Source of the DNA: Erodium maritimum
Lineage: Eukaryota > Streptophyta > Magnoliopsida > Geraniales > Geraniaceae
Assembly (NCBI GenBank): GCA_963921825.1
Contig: OY997588.1
Span: 10,740,001 to 10,804,000, forward strand
Direction: 5' to 3'
DNA: 64,000 nucleotides
The notes below the pieces were generated by a model. It was given only the letters and a program-made list of their open reading frames with translations. It did not search any database and was not told where the DNA came from. Position 1 is the stretch's first letter. Each line of letters opens with the position of its first letter. Positions 13,080 through 24,511 of the stretch are shown piece by piece. A program made the position numbers and the translations under genes.

Positions 13080-15660
13080 TGAGGCCTTATATATACCAGT
13101 TGCATTGTTTGTTTCCTGTACAAGATTACAGTATGCAATTAGAGATATAGGTAGGTTACACTTTCTACTTCAACTTGTATTCTTTTTGCTCCTCATCAAA
13201 GCTTTGTCCAGCATAACAATACACTTGTATGTGATATGGATCTATTTATCTCATAATCAAGCATTTGGGTTCTGTTTTATTAGTATTTTGAAATTTATTC
13301 AATCTCTAACTCCGAGATGGAAAAAAGAAGCAAAACCTTACATAATAAGTCCGTGAAATGCATGCATTTGTAGAATAGAGAAACGAACATATATATATGA
13401 ATGGTTAAGGATTTGTGTCACTCTCTTTGGACACATATCAATTATAGCCCGTGATCATATTTTAAGCTTAACCCGAAAAGGAGCCATAAATTTATCTGGT
13501 ACATGTTTAGGAGAAGAGAGAGTATTTGTTGAGACCGTTTTACGAAGTATTTACATAAATAAACCTACCGATCACCTAACCGCGAAGAAGAGGGAAAATA
13601 CACCCAATTCTCTTATAGCATTAAATGTGTAGCCACCACAACAATGTATTAGATATATATTGTTTAGTCTTTCAAAAAAAAAAAAGATATATATTGTTTA
13701 GTTGTTTCTCAGTAGATGAAATAAACATTTAATGTCACATCCGTTATTATTTACATATTACATATGTTATAGGTTTTAGTTCTTACGTTCTACATTTACA
13801 TCTTCTCAATTTATTTGCATATTATTTACAAAAAAACATTATATTAATAATAAAATCCATAGCCTGGAAATTGTGGTGTTTGTAACAGGCCACCGATATT
13901 GAGTTGGAAATCCACACAAAATCAAATAAATAGTAAAAACGAAAAGAATGTCAAAACAACATTCTTTACTACAACCCCCGATTATGCTTTTATCAAGTTA
14001 GAAGACGGTCTTCTAGGTAGAAGTTGTCAAGACGCCGACGATAGGCTTGGTGCACCTATCAAGACTCCAACGGATGTGCTTAGGTGAACTATGCAATCAT
14101 CCGATAACCCAGTTTTTGACGTCCTCACTTGGATAGTCTGAAGGTTTTTTTTTTTTTTTTGCATTGTTGGGCTTCAAATAGGCAGACGACTGTCGAACAG
14201 ATATGATGCACGTAGAACATGTGCCGCCCTTTGTCCAATAGAGAGAGCACATTTGAACTCTAGTTATTGGTTCCGCCTTCTCTCAAAAGGAGGGGTGAGG
14301 GAGTGGACCATTCCTCGCCTAAATGATCCCTAACTCTGTTATACCCATTTCTTCCTATAGATGCTATGGTTGTCCCAACCTCACCGGATGCAGTTATGGG
14401 CTATTCTGTATATGGATTGTGGATGTCTTCCAATTTCTGAGGCCCTGCACCTTCGATCTTTTCTCTCTCTTACTTCTTGTGACGTTAGGTGTCATATCAC
14501 ATGAGAGGGAGAGTGGCTGGATAGATGGTGGAAGATGTTCATCACCCTCCCGTCTGATGTTAAGGAACATACCTCAAAGTTCTCCTGATTCCGTCACGGG
14601 CCTTTTGGGCTAGCCTAGGCTAGGGCCCTATGTCCCTCCATTAAGGTTGAGGTTGCCGGTTGGGTTTATCCAGATTTTCCCCCTTGTCATAGGGTTTTAC
14701 GTACTGTTAAAGCCACCGAAGTCCGTAACGGTCAGTCTTCAATTGTTCACATATAGATAATTTTTTCGAGAATAGGTCACAACTATGCGTTAAATGCCTG
14801 ATACAACCATAAAACACACAATGATTCGAGAGCCTTTCGTAGCATAGCTCGACCTCTAGGAGGTCTCCCCCTACCCTTATATCCAGATCAATGTATGGTG
14901 TAGCAGCTTGCTACTTCGATCCAGACTCGAATTCAAAAATAGTTTCCCCAACATCGGTGTTCAGAGTCTTCTTCTACCGCCATGCATACTCCTAACATAT
15001 TTCCGACCCAGACGATTCCTCGCCTACACATCGGCATGACTCTGCTCTTCCGACTTTGATTTCAAGCTTTCTACGATACATTTACTCTACTAATTGTTCT
15101 ATTATTTTAAATTTGTTACTTTGACATTATTTCAATTCTCCTTAGGATGACAGAAAGCAAAAGTTATAATTTGTTTTTGATAAAAAAGTTAAACTATCAC
15201 AATATTTATAAAGTATAAATCTTTTCACTCTTATACCGAAAAAACATGACTTAATTATCTTTAATACTTTCTATGCACTTATTTATTAGTCACGTATTTA
15301 AGACATTTTTGGTTAAATTAACGTCATTTTAATTGTGTGTGACCAATTCATAATAGACACTAAATGTATGTTATCAAAACATAAAAATTCTTACTAAACG
15401 TTTTAAATTTTTTAATACATAGTAACATTACGTCATTACCAATGCAAAAGGTAAATTAACCCAACAAAACATTTAACGACCAAATTCGTGCCATATCATA
15501 TACTGTTGGAATTTCCAAATTTGTTTTCCCTTGAAAGGGTAAAGTCGTCATGAAAGAGCCAAAAATGGCAAGAAAATAACCGTTGAAATAAAACAGATTA
15601 ACCTGTAAAAACGTAATTTCCTCCAAAAGGGTAAAGCCGTCATCAGAAAAAAAAGTGTCT
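13080..15660. other. Intergenic region between CCX5-like and NF-YC genes
   Basis: No gene was recognised here. The first part (to about 13350) is the likely 3'UTR of the exchanger gene. The stretch 13380-13870 is AT-rich with an A-run (about 13675-13684) between two near-identical short copies of an ATATATTGTTTAGT sequence. The stretch 13880-14900 has more balanced composition and no domain I can name. The stretch 15100-15450 is strongly AT-rich. A short segment at about 15525-15660 contains two related copies of a 'ggGTAAAGYCGTCAT' motif (about 15537 and 15629) just upstream of the NF-YC TATA box. Confidence 0.5.
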
Positions 15661-15665
15661 GACAC

Positions 15666-15672
15666 TATAAAT
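15666..15672 (+). promoter_or_regulatory. Probable TATA box of the NF-YC gene
   Basis: TATAAAT sits about 30-60 bp upstream of a CT-rich leader (around 15715-15740) that precedes the putative untranslated first exon. The position relative to the inferred leader is right for a core promoter, but no transcript evidence is available. Confidence 0.5.
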
Positions 15673-15699
15673 CGGTCTGTATCTGAGTCAAAACGAACC

Positions 15700-15931
15700 C
15701 AACAAAAAAAAGCTCACTTTCCCCCTTCTATTCCGCTTCTCTGTTTGGTATTAGGTCATTGTGAAGCTCGCTCCCATGAGTACAATCACTATCCACCATA
15801 CCCACCCAAACCCTAATACAATTCCCAGAAGAAAAAAAAAACATAGCTTTTAATTCCAATCTTACCTTTTTAGGTTAAAGCTTCAATCTTTTCTGCCAGG
15901 AACTGCTCAGAGCAGCCACAACAAAAACAAG
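15700..15931 (+). other. Putative 5'UTR exon of the NF-YC gene (3' end at a GT donor)
   Basis: The leader is CT- and A-rich and ends ...ACAAG at 15931 before GTAGGT, a strong donor. The matching acceptor is TTTTTTCAG at 17093, one base before the canonical start region of the NF-YC open reading frame. The resulting 5'UTR intron (15932-17093) is about 1.16 kb. A 5'UTR intron is common in plant NF-YC genes (family knowledge). The exon's 5' end is a guess. Confidence 0.5.
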
Positions 15932-17094
15932 GTAGGTACCCTGTTTTTTTTTTCACTCCACATACATGATTATATATATATATATGTAAGTTTATGCCAT
16001 GTTTTTATTTGGTTTTCTGTGATGCAATTGTAGTGATCTTCATTTATCTTTTCTGGAGTAGTTATTTATTCTCTTATGATCTGGTATTATGGAGATGCAA
16101 TTTCAGTGTTCTTTATATTTGTGTATTTCCCCAATTTTCTGGGTAAGTTTTGTTTTGGAGAATTTGTTTTTGTTTTTCATGGTATGGTTAGATTTACTGA
16201 TGTTGGCTAAAGTTTCTACTGTTCATATTTTCAGTAGTTTGCACATGTTTTATAGTTATGAGTGTTCAAATGTTATGCTTCTTTTTTCCTATTTTTTAAA
16301 ATATATTTTCAGTTTGTTGTTCAGCCCCATTGGGTGGTCATACAGAGAGATACTGTGTGATGTTTCCTTTTGCCCATGTTTGTATCTCATATGGGATATC
16401 AAAGGGATGTTGTTGGCATAAGTTCATTTTGTCTTTGATAGGATACAATTGAAATTCTTTTTCTATTTTGGCCACTTCACAAGTGGTCCAGACTTCAGAC
16501 TTCACTCCACCTATCTCCTTCCCACCCTATTTAATGATGACTATGTGCACACGTATCAGTGCAGGTACAGTTACTTGCAAGCGTTAGAATTTAAGAGCGT
16601 TCTCTTTCAGCTCTGAACTATTTGTAAATGATCCTTTTGTTACTTGTAGATGTTATTGGTAATTTGGCAATAGTGTTCTGGTTTGATTGGTATCGGATTC
16701 TTGTAATTGGCTGTTATGGGGAGGTGGTGATTTTTGGATTACAATGCCTTTCTGGTTTTCCTGATATATAGGCCATGGTAGAAAAACATCTATTACCGGA
16801 TATCGCATTGGGGATGACGGAGAAGCGTGTGATACAACAAGATAATGACATTTTAACCGTACTTTTTCATGTTATTCAGAGTTTGTTTTGTTTGCACAAT
16901 TGACATAATTTGTCTTCTTCATAACAATCTGATGCTATGAAGTACCTATAAGTGAACTTGCTTTATTGCACGTATGGATTCAAAGAGAGAATATTGGGTG
17001 ACTTACATGTGAATTCTATATGTAACCATTTTTTTCTCTTTTTTATATATGAAGGAAGAGTTATCGAGTTTATGCTTTCCTTTATTTTTTCAGA

Positions 17095-17130
17095 ATGGAT
17101 CAGCAAGGACATGGATACCCCCAACTATGA
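17095..17130 (+). other. Canonical NF-YC start, now an 11-codon upstream ORF overlapping the main start (ATGA)
   Basis: The ATG at 17095, immediately after the splice acceptor, begins MDQQGHG, the conserved N-terminus of the NF-YC9/NF-YC3 group. The frame ends after 11 codons at TGA 17128-17130. The in-frame NF-YC reading frame has its first ATG at 17127, so stop and start overlap as ATGA. A run of five Cs at 17118-17122 is where a one-base length difference would join the two frames. See the finding on this region. Confidence 0.7.
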
Positions 17131-17852
17131 ATAATGCAGGTCAGTTGGCATATGGGTCAAATCCGTATCAACAGCATAACCAAATGAATGGTGCACCGAA
17201 TCAAGGTTATGTCCTTGCATCTGTTGGAGGTCAGCAAGGTGGAACTCAGCTCGGTCAACACCAGCTTGCGTATCAGCACATCCATCAACACCAGCAACAG
17301 AAACTACAGCAACAACTCCAAAGCTTTTGGGCAAACCAGTACCAGGAAATTGAGAAGGTTTCTGATTTCAAGAACCACAGTCTTCCACTGGCAAGGATCA
17401 AGAAGATCATGAAGGCGGATGAGGATGTGAGGATGATATCAGCTGAGGCCCCGGTGATATTTGCGAGGGCATGTGAAATGTTCATTTTGGAACTAACCTT
17501 GCGGTCTTGGAATTACACAGAAGAGAACAAAAGGAGGACTCTTCAAAAGAATGACATTGCAGCAGCAATCACAAGGACTGATATCTTTGACTTTTTGGTA
17601 GACATAGTGCCACGGGAGGATCTTAAAGATGAAGTGCTTGCATCAATCCCGAGGGGAACGATGCCTGCTGATTCTCTTCCTTACATGTGCAAGCCAAGTC
17701 AACATTTACCTCAGGTTGGAGCTCTTGGGATGATCATGGGTAAGCCTGTGATGGACCCTGCTATGTATGCCGAACAGGCTCGCCCTTACATGGCACCACA
17801 GATGTGGCCACATGCACCGGAGCAACAACAACGCTCATCCTCTAAGCATTAG
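17127..17852 (+). CDS. NF-YC9: Nuclear transcription factor Y subunit C (NF-YC9/NF-YC3-like)
   Basis: From the ATG at 17127 the product is 241 residues in a single coding exon. A Q/H-rich N-terminal region (about 14-67) precedes the histone-fold core at about residues 84-165. The core includes LPLARIKKIMKADEDVRMIS, the ARACEMFILELTLRSW helix and RRTLQKNDIAAAI, all intact. The P/M/Q-rich C-terminal tail resembles NF-YC9/NF-YC3 of other eudicots. Known role: NF-YC pairs with NF-YB through the histone fold and then recruits NF-YA, or CO-type proteins, to bind CCAAT (or CORE) elements in promoters; the members affect flowering, light and ABA responses. The canonical start MDQQGHG at 17095 is out of frame with the body, so the start at 17127 is chosen because it lies inside the spliced exon. 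An extension upstream to 17049 would cross the acceptor site and is not used. Confidence 0.92.
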   Translation: MNNAGQLAYGSNPYQQHNQMNGAPNQGYVLASVGGQQGGTQLGQHQLAYQHIHQHQQQKLQQQLQSFWANQYQEIEKVSDFKNHSLPLARIKKIMKADEDVRMISAEAPVIFARACEMFILELTLRSWNYTEENKRRTLQKNDIAAAITRTDIFDFLVDIVPREDLKDEVLASIPRGTMPADSLPYMCKPSQHLPQVGALGMIMGKPVMDPAMYAEQARPYMAPQMWPHAPEQQQRSSSKH

Positions 17853-18223
17853 TGGCTCTGCCTCCAAAATTGTATGTTGGTAAAGGGTTAAGCTTCTTTC
17901 TGATGGTTACTAATAATTGCAGTGATCTGGTCTGCTTGATAGTGCCTTGCTTATAGTGCATGACATATATTGTTCACATGGATCGATTCCATCCGATCTT
18001 TGTTGATTGCAATCATGTTTAATAATCTGGTTATGTGTTTTCTTTTAGATATGGTATGAATAATCTGTTCTAAGGCTGATCTTGTTGGTTGATTGCAGAA
18101 GTTAAAAGAAAAAGAATGGCAGGTTTTATGATTGTCAACAGAATTGGAAATGACTTTTTGGGAAGAAGTGAAGACAAGCAGACTTGTATAAAGGGCATGC
18201 TTGAAAATAGTATTCATCTCACA
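17853..18223 (+). other. Probable 3'UTR and downstream flank of the NF-YC gene
   Basis: No second gene is visible. The sequence is T-rich up to about 18080. The segment 18100-18220 is short, unremarkable sequence ending at the 9-bp duplication that flanks the MITE at 18233. Confidence 0.4.
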
Positions 18224-18232
18224 TTGATTCAA

Positions 18233-18666
18233 GGGAAAACTACCAATATCTACCCAAAACCATGTCCATTTAATTGATGTTTATTCTGAAGTTTAAAGTT
18301 AACTGATGCATACTTTGAAGTTACGATTTGTAACTAAAAACCTATTTTGTCAGCTAAAATGACGAAAATACCCTCAATGATTTTTTTAACTAATTTTTTT
18401 AAAATATAAATGAAGTGATTTTTTAAATAAAAATGAAGTCATTTAATAAGTAAATATATAAATATATATATATAACAAAAGTAATTTTTAAATAATTTTT
18501 TAACATAATTATTGAAGTGTAGTTGAGGGTATTTTTGTCATTTTAGCTGACAGAGGGATTTTGAGTTACATTTTCGAAACTTCAGGGTATACATTAGTTA
18601 ACTTTAAATTTTAGGTATGCATCAGTTAAATGGGCATGGTTTTGGGTAAGTATCGGTAGTTTTCCC
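18233..18666. mobile_element. Mutator-type MITE (434 bp) with 9-bp target-site duplication
   Basis: The ends are long terminal inverted repeats starting GGGAAAACTACC and continuing through the sequence 'acccaaaaccatg' on each side; pairing extends over more than 100 bp. The 9-bp direct repeat TTGATTCAA flanks it exactly (18224-18232 and 18667-18675). A 9-bp duplication with long inverted repeats is diagnostic of Mutator-like elements. The centre is AT-rich with no coding capacity, so it is non-autonomous. It lies just 3' of the NF-YC gene and may be included in the transcript. Confidence 0.9.
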
Positions 18667-18863
18667 TTGATTCAATGATTGTGTTAGGGAACTTGTCTTT
18701 AAATATAAACCTTACTTGATATCAACATTTCAATGCTTGTTTGAGCCTTTGATATTAATTGGAACACAAGTTGCAAAACATTAAGGGTAATAGCATTGTA
18801 GAGGAGAAATCAAATACAAACCATGCCTTAACCTAAAAACTAAAGAACCAATCTAAGTCATAT

Positions 18864-21427
18864 TCTAAGAACCGCCCCCGGTCGAACCGGTGATTTCTGG
18901 CGAAAGTTGACTTTCGGTCGGAAAAGTCAACCGATGACTCCAGGAGTCATTCGGGACCTTTCCGGGACCCAAAAAGCTTATCCTTCGTTACGGGTAGCTT
19001 AGTTGGGCCGTTTCCTTTCAAATGGTCAATTTTACAAAAAAAGTCAACTTTCGGTCAAACTAAGCCTAATTAAATTAATTGAGCTGGAGTTTTATTAGGT
19101 GGAGGTGGTCCCTACATGGACAATTGTCCATGTTAGCTTGGAGGGGAAGAAACTGGGCTAAGAAGACCCATTTGACCCTCCTTAGTTGGTCTTGAGAGGA
19201 TAAGAGCAAGGGGGCACTTTAGGGACTTCACCCTTAGGTTAAATGACTCAATTTTAGACCAATTCAGCTCATATTGCTTGGTGTAGCCGAAATCTACAAG
19301 AGGAGGAGAGAAGAAAAGCTTCCATTGAAGCTTGAAAAAGAAACAAGATAAAATGAGCTCCTTTAAGGTCATTTCTTCACCAAATCTTCTCAAAAACTTC
19401 ACCATCTTCATCATCTTATCACTCCAAAGGTAAGTAAGCTCTCACAATCTCATTTCAATCCATTTCAAGTTATGGGTCTCCTTAGAAATTGCATGAACTA
19501 GTTAGGTTTTTGAGTATTTGTTGTTAGATGATGGGTTATGAGGAGAAGGAGGTTGATTTATGTAGAAATCAATTTTTGATTATTTTGGTTGGAAATCCTT
19601 TGGGTAATTGTTGTTTTGATGAATCCCACTTTGGGTAGTGAAGTATTGAAGTTATGGTACTGTTTTGGAGGTTTTGGGTGATTAAAAATGGAGCTTTTGG
19701 TGTTGATTTCGTGGAAAGGAGACTGAAGGAAGAAGAAGGACGAAACATGTCTGGACCGTCACGGATCCGTGACGGAAGACGTCACGGCTCTGTGACGGAG
19801 ATCGTAACGGCACACGTCACGGGTCCGTGACTTCATCCGTGACGGGGAGCCTCACGGCTCCGTGACTCGAACCGTGGCAGATCAGTTTTGGGCCTTTTGG
19901 ATCCTTTTTGGGTGTTTTTCGTTTAATTCGAAAGGTTATCTTGAAACGAATGTTTGGGGGTTTTAACTTGGGTGTTTGCCTCTTAAACCACCCTTGATTA
20001 GTCTTTAATTCTAGTGTTAGTTTGTGATCCTAGACTTTATTCTCGAGCTAGGAGGATGAGACTTCTAGGCGTTCGCGTAGACTAAACTTTTGGAGAGCAC
20101 TTGAGGTAGGGAAGAGTAGTAAATTCCGCTTTTAAATTAAAGAATGTTAATAGTATGCATATAGGACGTTAATAACCGGAAGAGTCTTAGCTTGCGTATA
20201 GGATGTGATTCACTAGAATAACCGCTTTTCAATCATGGGAATTGTCGTGCTGTAGAATCACATGTGGCCATGTCGAGCCTTAGGATTGCGTGTTGGTTGT
20301 GTTTGATTATGGTTATTCGTCCTTAAATGTCGATGTATAGTATACTCTTGGTTAAATTAAGAATCTTATTATGCCATATGAATTATGATGAATGCAATAT
20401 GAATGGTTGTTTCGTGATATGATTGGTTGAATGAATGAGATGACTGTGATATGAATGTTGTTGTGCGATATGATCGGGTGAATGATATACCGATACGGTG
20501 CTCTTGGTAAGTTGTGACGATAGGCTTCGTTGGTATGATAAGGTCGGTGTAGTGTGGTTTGTGTGGTTTGTGTGTTGTGACTTGTACCCCGAGTGACGGG
20601 AAGATACCCGACCGAGGTGTGTGCCGGTCTGATATATGTGCATTGAGATTTGCCCCGATGTGTGTTCCGGGAAGACATCTAGACCGATGTGTATTCCGGT
20701 ATGATGTATGGTGTTTCACCCCGATGCTGTGTGTTCCGGGAAGACATCTAGACCGATGGTTATTCCGGTATGATGTGTTGTTCCACCCCGATGTTGTGTG
20801 TTCCGGGAAGACATCTGGACCGAGGGATATTCCGGTATGATGTATTTGTTTCACCTCGATGATGTGTGTTCCGGGAAGATATCTAGGCCGATGTGCGTTT
20901 CCGGTACGATATGTTGAGCTCGTGTGTGGATCGGAGTCTCGTGTTTTAATTATCTTATATTTCGGTATTCGTGTGTTTCTTTAGTTTATTTCTATTGGTG
21001 AATAAGTTGCGTTCCTGTTGATCTCTATTTGTGTTGTCTTTTAATAAGTGTTACTAATCGAGAAATTTGGTGACGGAGCGGGAGTCCTTTTTCCCTTTAC
21101 TACTTTTTCCTACTGAGCATAAGCTCACCCCCTCTGTTTTTATTGTTTTACAGGTTTCGTTGGTGAGTAGGCTTAGAGGACGTCTCAGGGCTTGAGAGCT
21201 CATTGAGGGTCCGGGAGATTACTTGTAGTAGAGACATACTTTCTATTTTCATGCTAAACTATGTTTTTACTTGTGGGATTTGAGCGTTTGACTCATGTTT
21301 ATCGGAGTTGTTTATTTTGTAACTAAATTCTGAGGTTTATTTCGTTTATTTTCCATTTTTCATTTTATTTAGTTATTATTTTAGTTCACGTCTCGAGTCC
21401 GTTCAAAACCGGATTTGGGGCGTGACA
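18864..21427 (+). repeat. LTR retrotransposon solo LTR, copy A (2.56 kb)
   Basis: It starts TCTAAGAACCGCCCCCGG (the usual TG is changed to TC) and ends GGGGCGTGACA, with the same internal blocks as copies B and C. These include the 'gactccaggagtcattcggg' segment, the AAGCTT...TTAGTTGGGCCGTTTCC block at about 18975-19015, the TGACG/CGTCA cluster at 19757-19880 and the ~66-bp minisatellite at 20583-20925. No primer-binding site follows the end and no gag-pol lies nearby, so it is a solo LTR. Unlike copies C and E its flanks (CATAT and GTTCC) do not match, which suggests decay or recombination between two elements. Confidence 0.85.
20583..20925 (+). repeat. Minisatellite inside LTR copy A, about 66-bp unit, about five copies
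   Basis: The unit contains 'GTGTTCCGGGAAGACATC', 'gaccgatg', 'ATTCCGGTATGATGT' and 'ccccgatg' in that order, repeated with small length changes. Degenerate copies of the same unit lie in the matching part of LTR B (about 38890-39215) and LTR C (about 42230-42600). In C a block of about 63 bp is exactly doubled around 42374-42499. Open reading frames through these repeats are by-products. Confidence 0.8.
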
Positions 21428-23560
21428 GTTCCAACCCACGCCCGGTCGTGGAATTGGAGCAAGGATAACTCCGACAATCAAAGAACACGAGCAAAGCTTT
21501 CCGGCGGTACCACCAGAACCGGATCTCGCCAGCCACTAGAGCTTGGCGGCGAGATGGGTCTCCCCTAAACTCGAAGGTCACGAGATCCCCTACTTGACTC
21601 TGGTAGAGCCAACCACGCATGTCCAAAGATCTGGAGCAAGGAAGGAAAACTCCGACAAAGAACTAGCCGAGCTCCAACAATGCGTCGAGGCCGAGCTCCG
21701 CGAGCCACTTGAGCAGAGAACCACCGAAACGGATCTGGAACGAGCTCCGGCAACCCAAGAAGGCCGAGCCCGAGCTTCAGATCTCATCGGCTAGGAAGGC
21801 GACCACGCCCGAGCTGGAGAGACGAGGAGTAGCACTCCGGCACGACCAGGTCACTTGAAGCGCGAATCGGGACTGGAGAAGACGAAGGCGAAGGAGCAGC
21901 GAAAACGGTGAGACCTCGACAACAACCCAAAAGGAGCGAACGTAGGAAAAAGTGAAGGAGGGAAGCAAAACTACCACCACCGGCTTCAACCGTGGCCGGA
22001 GGCCACAGGCTTCGCCGGTGGAGGCACGAAAAAGGGGAGGCGACGAGTAAGACTAGGGTTTGGACAAGCCCAGAGAGAATTTTTTCAGTTTACTAATTGT
22101 GCTATGTTTTTTAATGGCCTTTTGATTTTGATGTTTATGTTTGGTTTTTTATGGATATTGTGATTTTGTATGGTAGGGGACGATTATACTGCTCTTTTAG
22201 TTTCCCAATCTGTTGGTGACAGACTACCTCACTTTTTTGGGGGTTTATAAAACATAGTTGATTAAGATAAAATTATAAACCATGAATTGAAGACCTGCTA
22301 AAAAATACAACTGAAGCACAACCGAGAAACATAGCTGAATTAATGGAGAAGGATAGGTGGAAGTGAAAAATAACACTTTTAAATATTTTGGGAGGGAAAA
22401 AGGAAATTTTCAAAAAAATACTTCTTTGCTCTCGGAGAATCCTTTTAGGGTTGCAAAAGAACCCTTCCAGGGTTGAACTATTCCATCCCCAACCGCCTCC
22501 ATCTTTTCCGACGCTCCGAATCCATGGCGTTCGATTACCTTCACACACCACGGCCAGCACACAACCTCCCTCCACCGAGTTCTCTTCGGCCTCGTTTCAA
22601 TCGGAATCTATTCCGGATCTGGTAAAGTCGAGCAACACTATTCCTGCGACCGAAACGATCCCAGAGAGCAACCACGCCTCGCCCCAGCCTCGTCCTACGG
22701 CCACGACACAAGCCCTGGCATGACCGGCACTCCGCCACCCTCATGCTGAAACCGGTGGGAGTTTTTCTCGTCCGCAAGGCTCCTCGGAGGTCTAGCCCCG
22801 TCTGCCCCCGATCTGCTCTGCCCTCGTCTTTGCAGATCCATCCAAGCCCACTGCAACTCCGGCCAAGTACACTGCAAGTCCGGTCGGGTACTCTATAAGT
22901 CTGGCCACGTATTCTGCCAATTCGTCCAGAATTCAAATCGGAACTCTCGATTCAGTTCCGAATTGGGAAGATGAGGACGAGTTTTTGGTCATCCAGATGG
23001 AAGCTATCCCGGCGGCCGTAAAGCAAGGGGGAGGACAAGGAGGAGCAGACTGTACACGTGGAGGCGCTACAGCCTCCTGCGGAAGAATGAGAAGACCCGG
23101 AGGGGGTGGGAGGGTCCGACTACGGACTATACCCACAGACCCGGGACTGCCGGTGCTGGGAAGTCTCGGGAAAGCCGCAATCAGAGCACTCGTTTCAAGC
23201 TTGTTTGATGTCTTTTACTATTTTAGTTTGGTTTGGTTAGTTCCCTTTGATTGTTGGACTAGTTATTTTTTGTTTGGTACCTTTGAAATGTCGGTAAGGG
23301 GAACTCTTGAGTTAAGATCTGTGATCAGAAGCAAACTATATCTACGGATCCATGAGCGCCTAGTGGACTACGATCGACTGGGACAAATATCTAGAATCCT
23401 GGGCAGTTATGTCCTAACCTGTAAGGGTTACATTTTACAGGAATACAATACCTCATCTACTCGTTTCAAAAAAAAAAAAGTTGAGAGGAGGTATTCAAGA
23501 TTTTTAATATTATATACCAAAATGTAAAATTGGGGAGAGTTTAAAAAACTAGGCTTTCAC
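21428..23560. other. GC-rich repeat-like DNA of unknown type
   Basis: The stretch 21428-22080 is GC-rich with many codon-like GAG/CGA steps but no domain that I recognise; it resembles a decayed retroelement leader read on the minus strand. The stretch 22080-22390 is AT-rich. The stretch 22440-23200 is again GC-rich with proline/serine/arginine-rich frames on both strands, typical of LINE leader or ORF1-like debris. The stretch 23200-23480 is ordinary. I see no supported gene here. Confidence 0.4.
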
Positions 23561-23755
23561 TTTAATAATCTGTGTTACTTACGTATTAAAGCCGTCAAGT
23601 TTAAAATTGCCATGTGTAATTATCCATTTTATCTAAAGATTGATAGGCTGCTCCAATTTCTCCTTGTAACTTCCACAATAGCACAGTGGACAAGCAAACA
23701 TCTGAACATTCATTCAAAACCCAAATACGGACTTGATTTTAGCTGTTGGTCACTG

Positions 23756-23831
23756 CCTCACTTGACTCCAACTCCTGAAGCGTTCTGCGAAGCTCGTCGA
23801 ATCCGTCCTTCCAACGAGTTCCCCAAACAGG
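23756..23831 (+). other. Possible first (5'UTR) exon of the IDM-like gene
   Basis: A segment ending ...CCCAAACAG at 23831 is followed by GTAAATC, a good donor. The next good acceptor before the coding exon is TGTTAG at 26821. Joining them puts the ATG at 26826 within four bases of the junction and does not give an obvious longer coding frame, so this exon is probably untranslated. Its 5' limit is not determined. Confidence 0.4.
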
Positions 23832-24325
23832 TAAATCTGTAAACTTTCTGCCCTTTTTTTTTTGAATCGTTCCTCAAACTTGAGATTGTTTCTAGGATCG
23901 TTTCATGTTGCCAAAATATAGAAATCGTGCGGAAATGTGTATTATATGCAATTTTGTATATCGAAAATGGTGCTATCGTTTCCAATGCCTAAAACCCATC
24001 TCGGAATTGAGTAAAAGTATGTTTTGTTAGTTTGTTTTATGGGGGAATAGAGGGAAAAAGTTGCAGTTCTTTTTTGGGTGGGAATGAGGTAGAGGAAGTT
24101 TCATTTTTTTTATAGCCAAACTGTAATAGATAGTCATTGTTTTTGAGGAATTGTATGGTTACCATTGAAATGAAAACAGAAAATTTGTAAATGGGTTTTT
24201 TACTTTACCTATCTGACCAACTTTTTCCAAATCATTCCATTTACCAAATGCTTTTGAGAAGGTTGTATCTCTGACCTTGTGATTCTCATTTATCTTGGAA
24301 ATTTAAAGGGCGGAGAAAACTATAT

Positions 24326-24511
24326 ATCCTTTGTCCCAAAACAAGTGTAGCTTTTGATTTGACTATTTTCATGTATTAAACATTCAAATCTTTAGTGCTT
24401 GACTTTCCATGACTCTACTTGTTCTAACTAGCTCATGAGAAATACTACTGTAAATCTATGCTCTAAGAACCGACTAAATCGGAACACTTATCATGGGACT
24501 GATGGAGTATA
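24326..24511. mobile_element. Stowaway-like MITE (about 185 bp)
   Basis: The ends read TATATCCTTTGTCCCAAAACAAGTG on the left (about 24324-24348) and, inverted on the right, TATACTCCATCAGTCCCATGATAAGTG (about 24486-24512). This resembles the CTCC(A/C)T...GTCCCA inverted termini of Tc1/mariner Stowaway MITEs with TA duplication. The interior is AT-rich. It lies in the long first intron of the IDM-like gene. Confidence 0.6.

Noticed and set aside
17049..17126. N-terminal extension of the NF-YC frame to an ATG at 17049
   Set aside because: It crosses the pyrimidine tract and the TTTTTTCAG acceptor at 17093, so these codons are intronic.
20369..20854. Long minus-strand frame of 161 codons rich in His, Thr and Asn
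   Set aside because: It runs through the minisatellite and flanking part of LTR copy A; repeated motif, no domain.
22985..23527. Plus-strand open frame of 180 codons
   Set aside because: No recognised domain and mixed composition; probably part of repeat-like GC-rich DNA.
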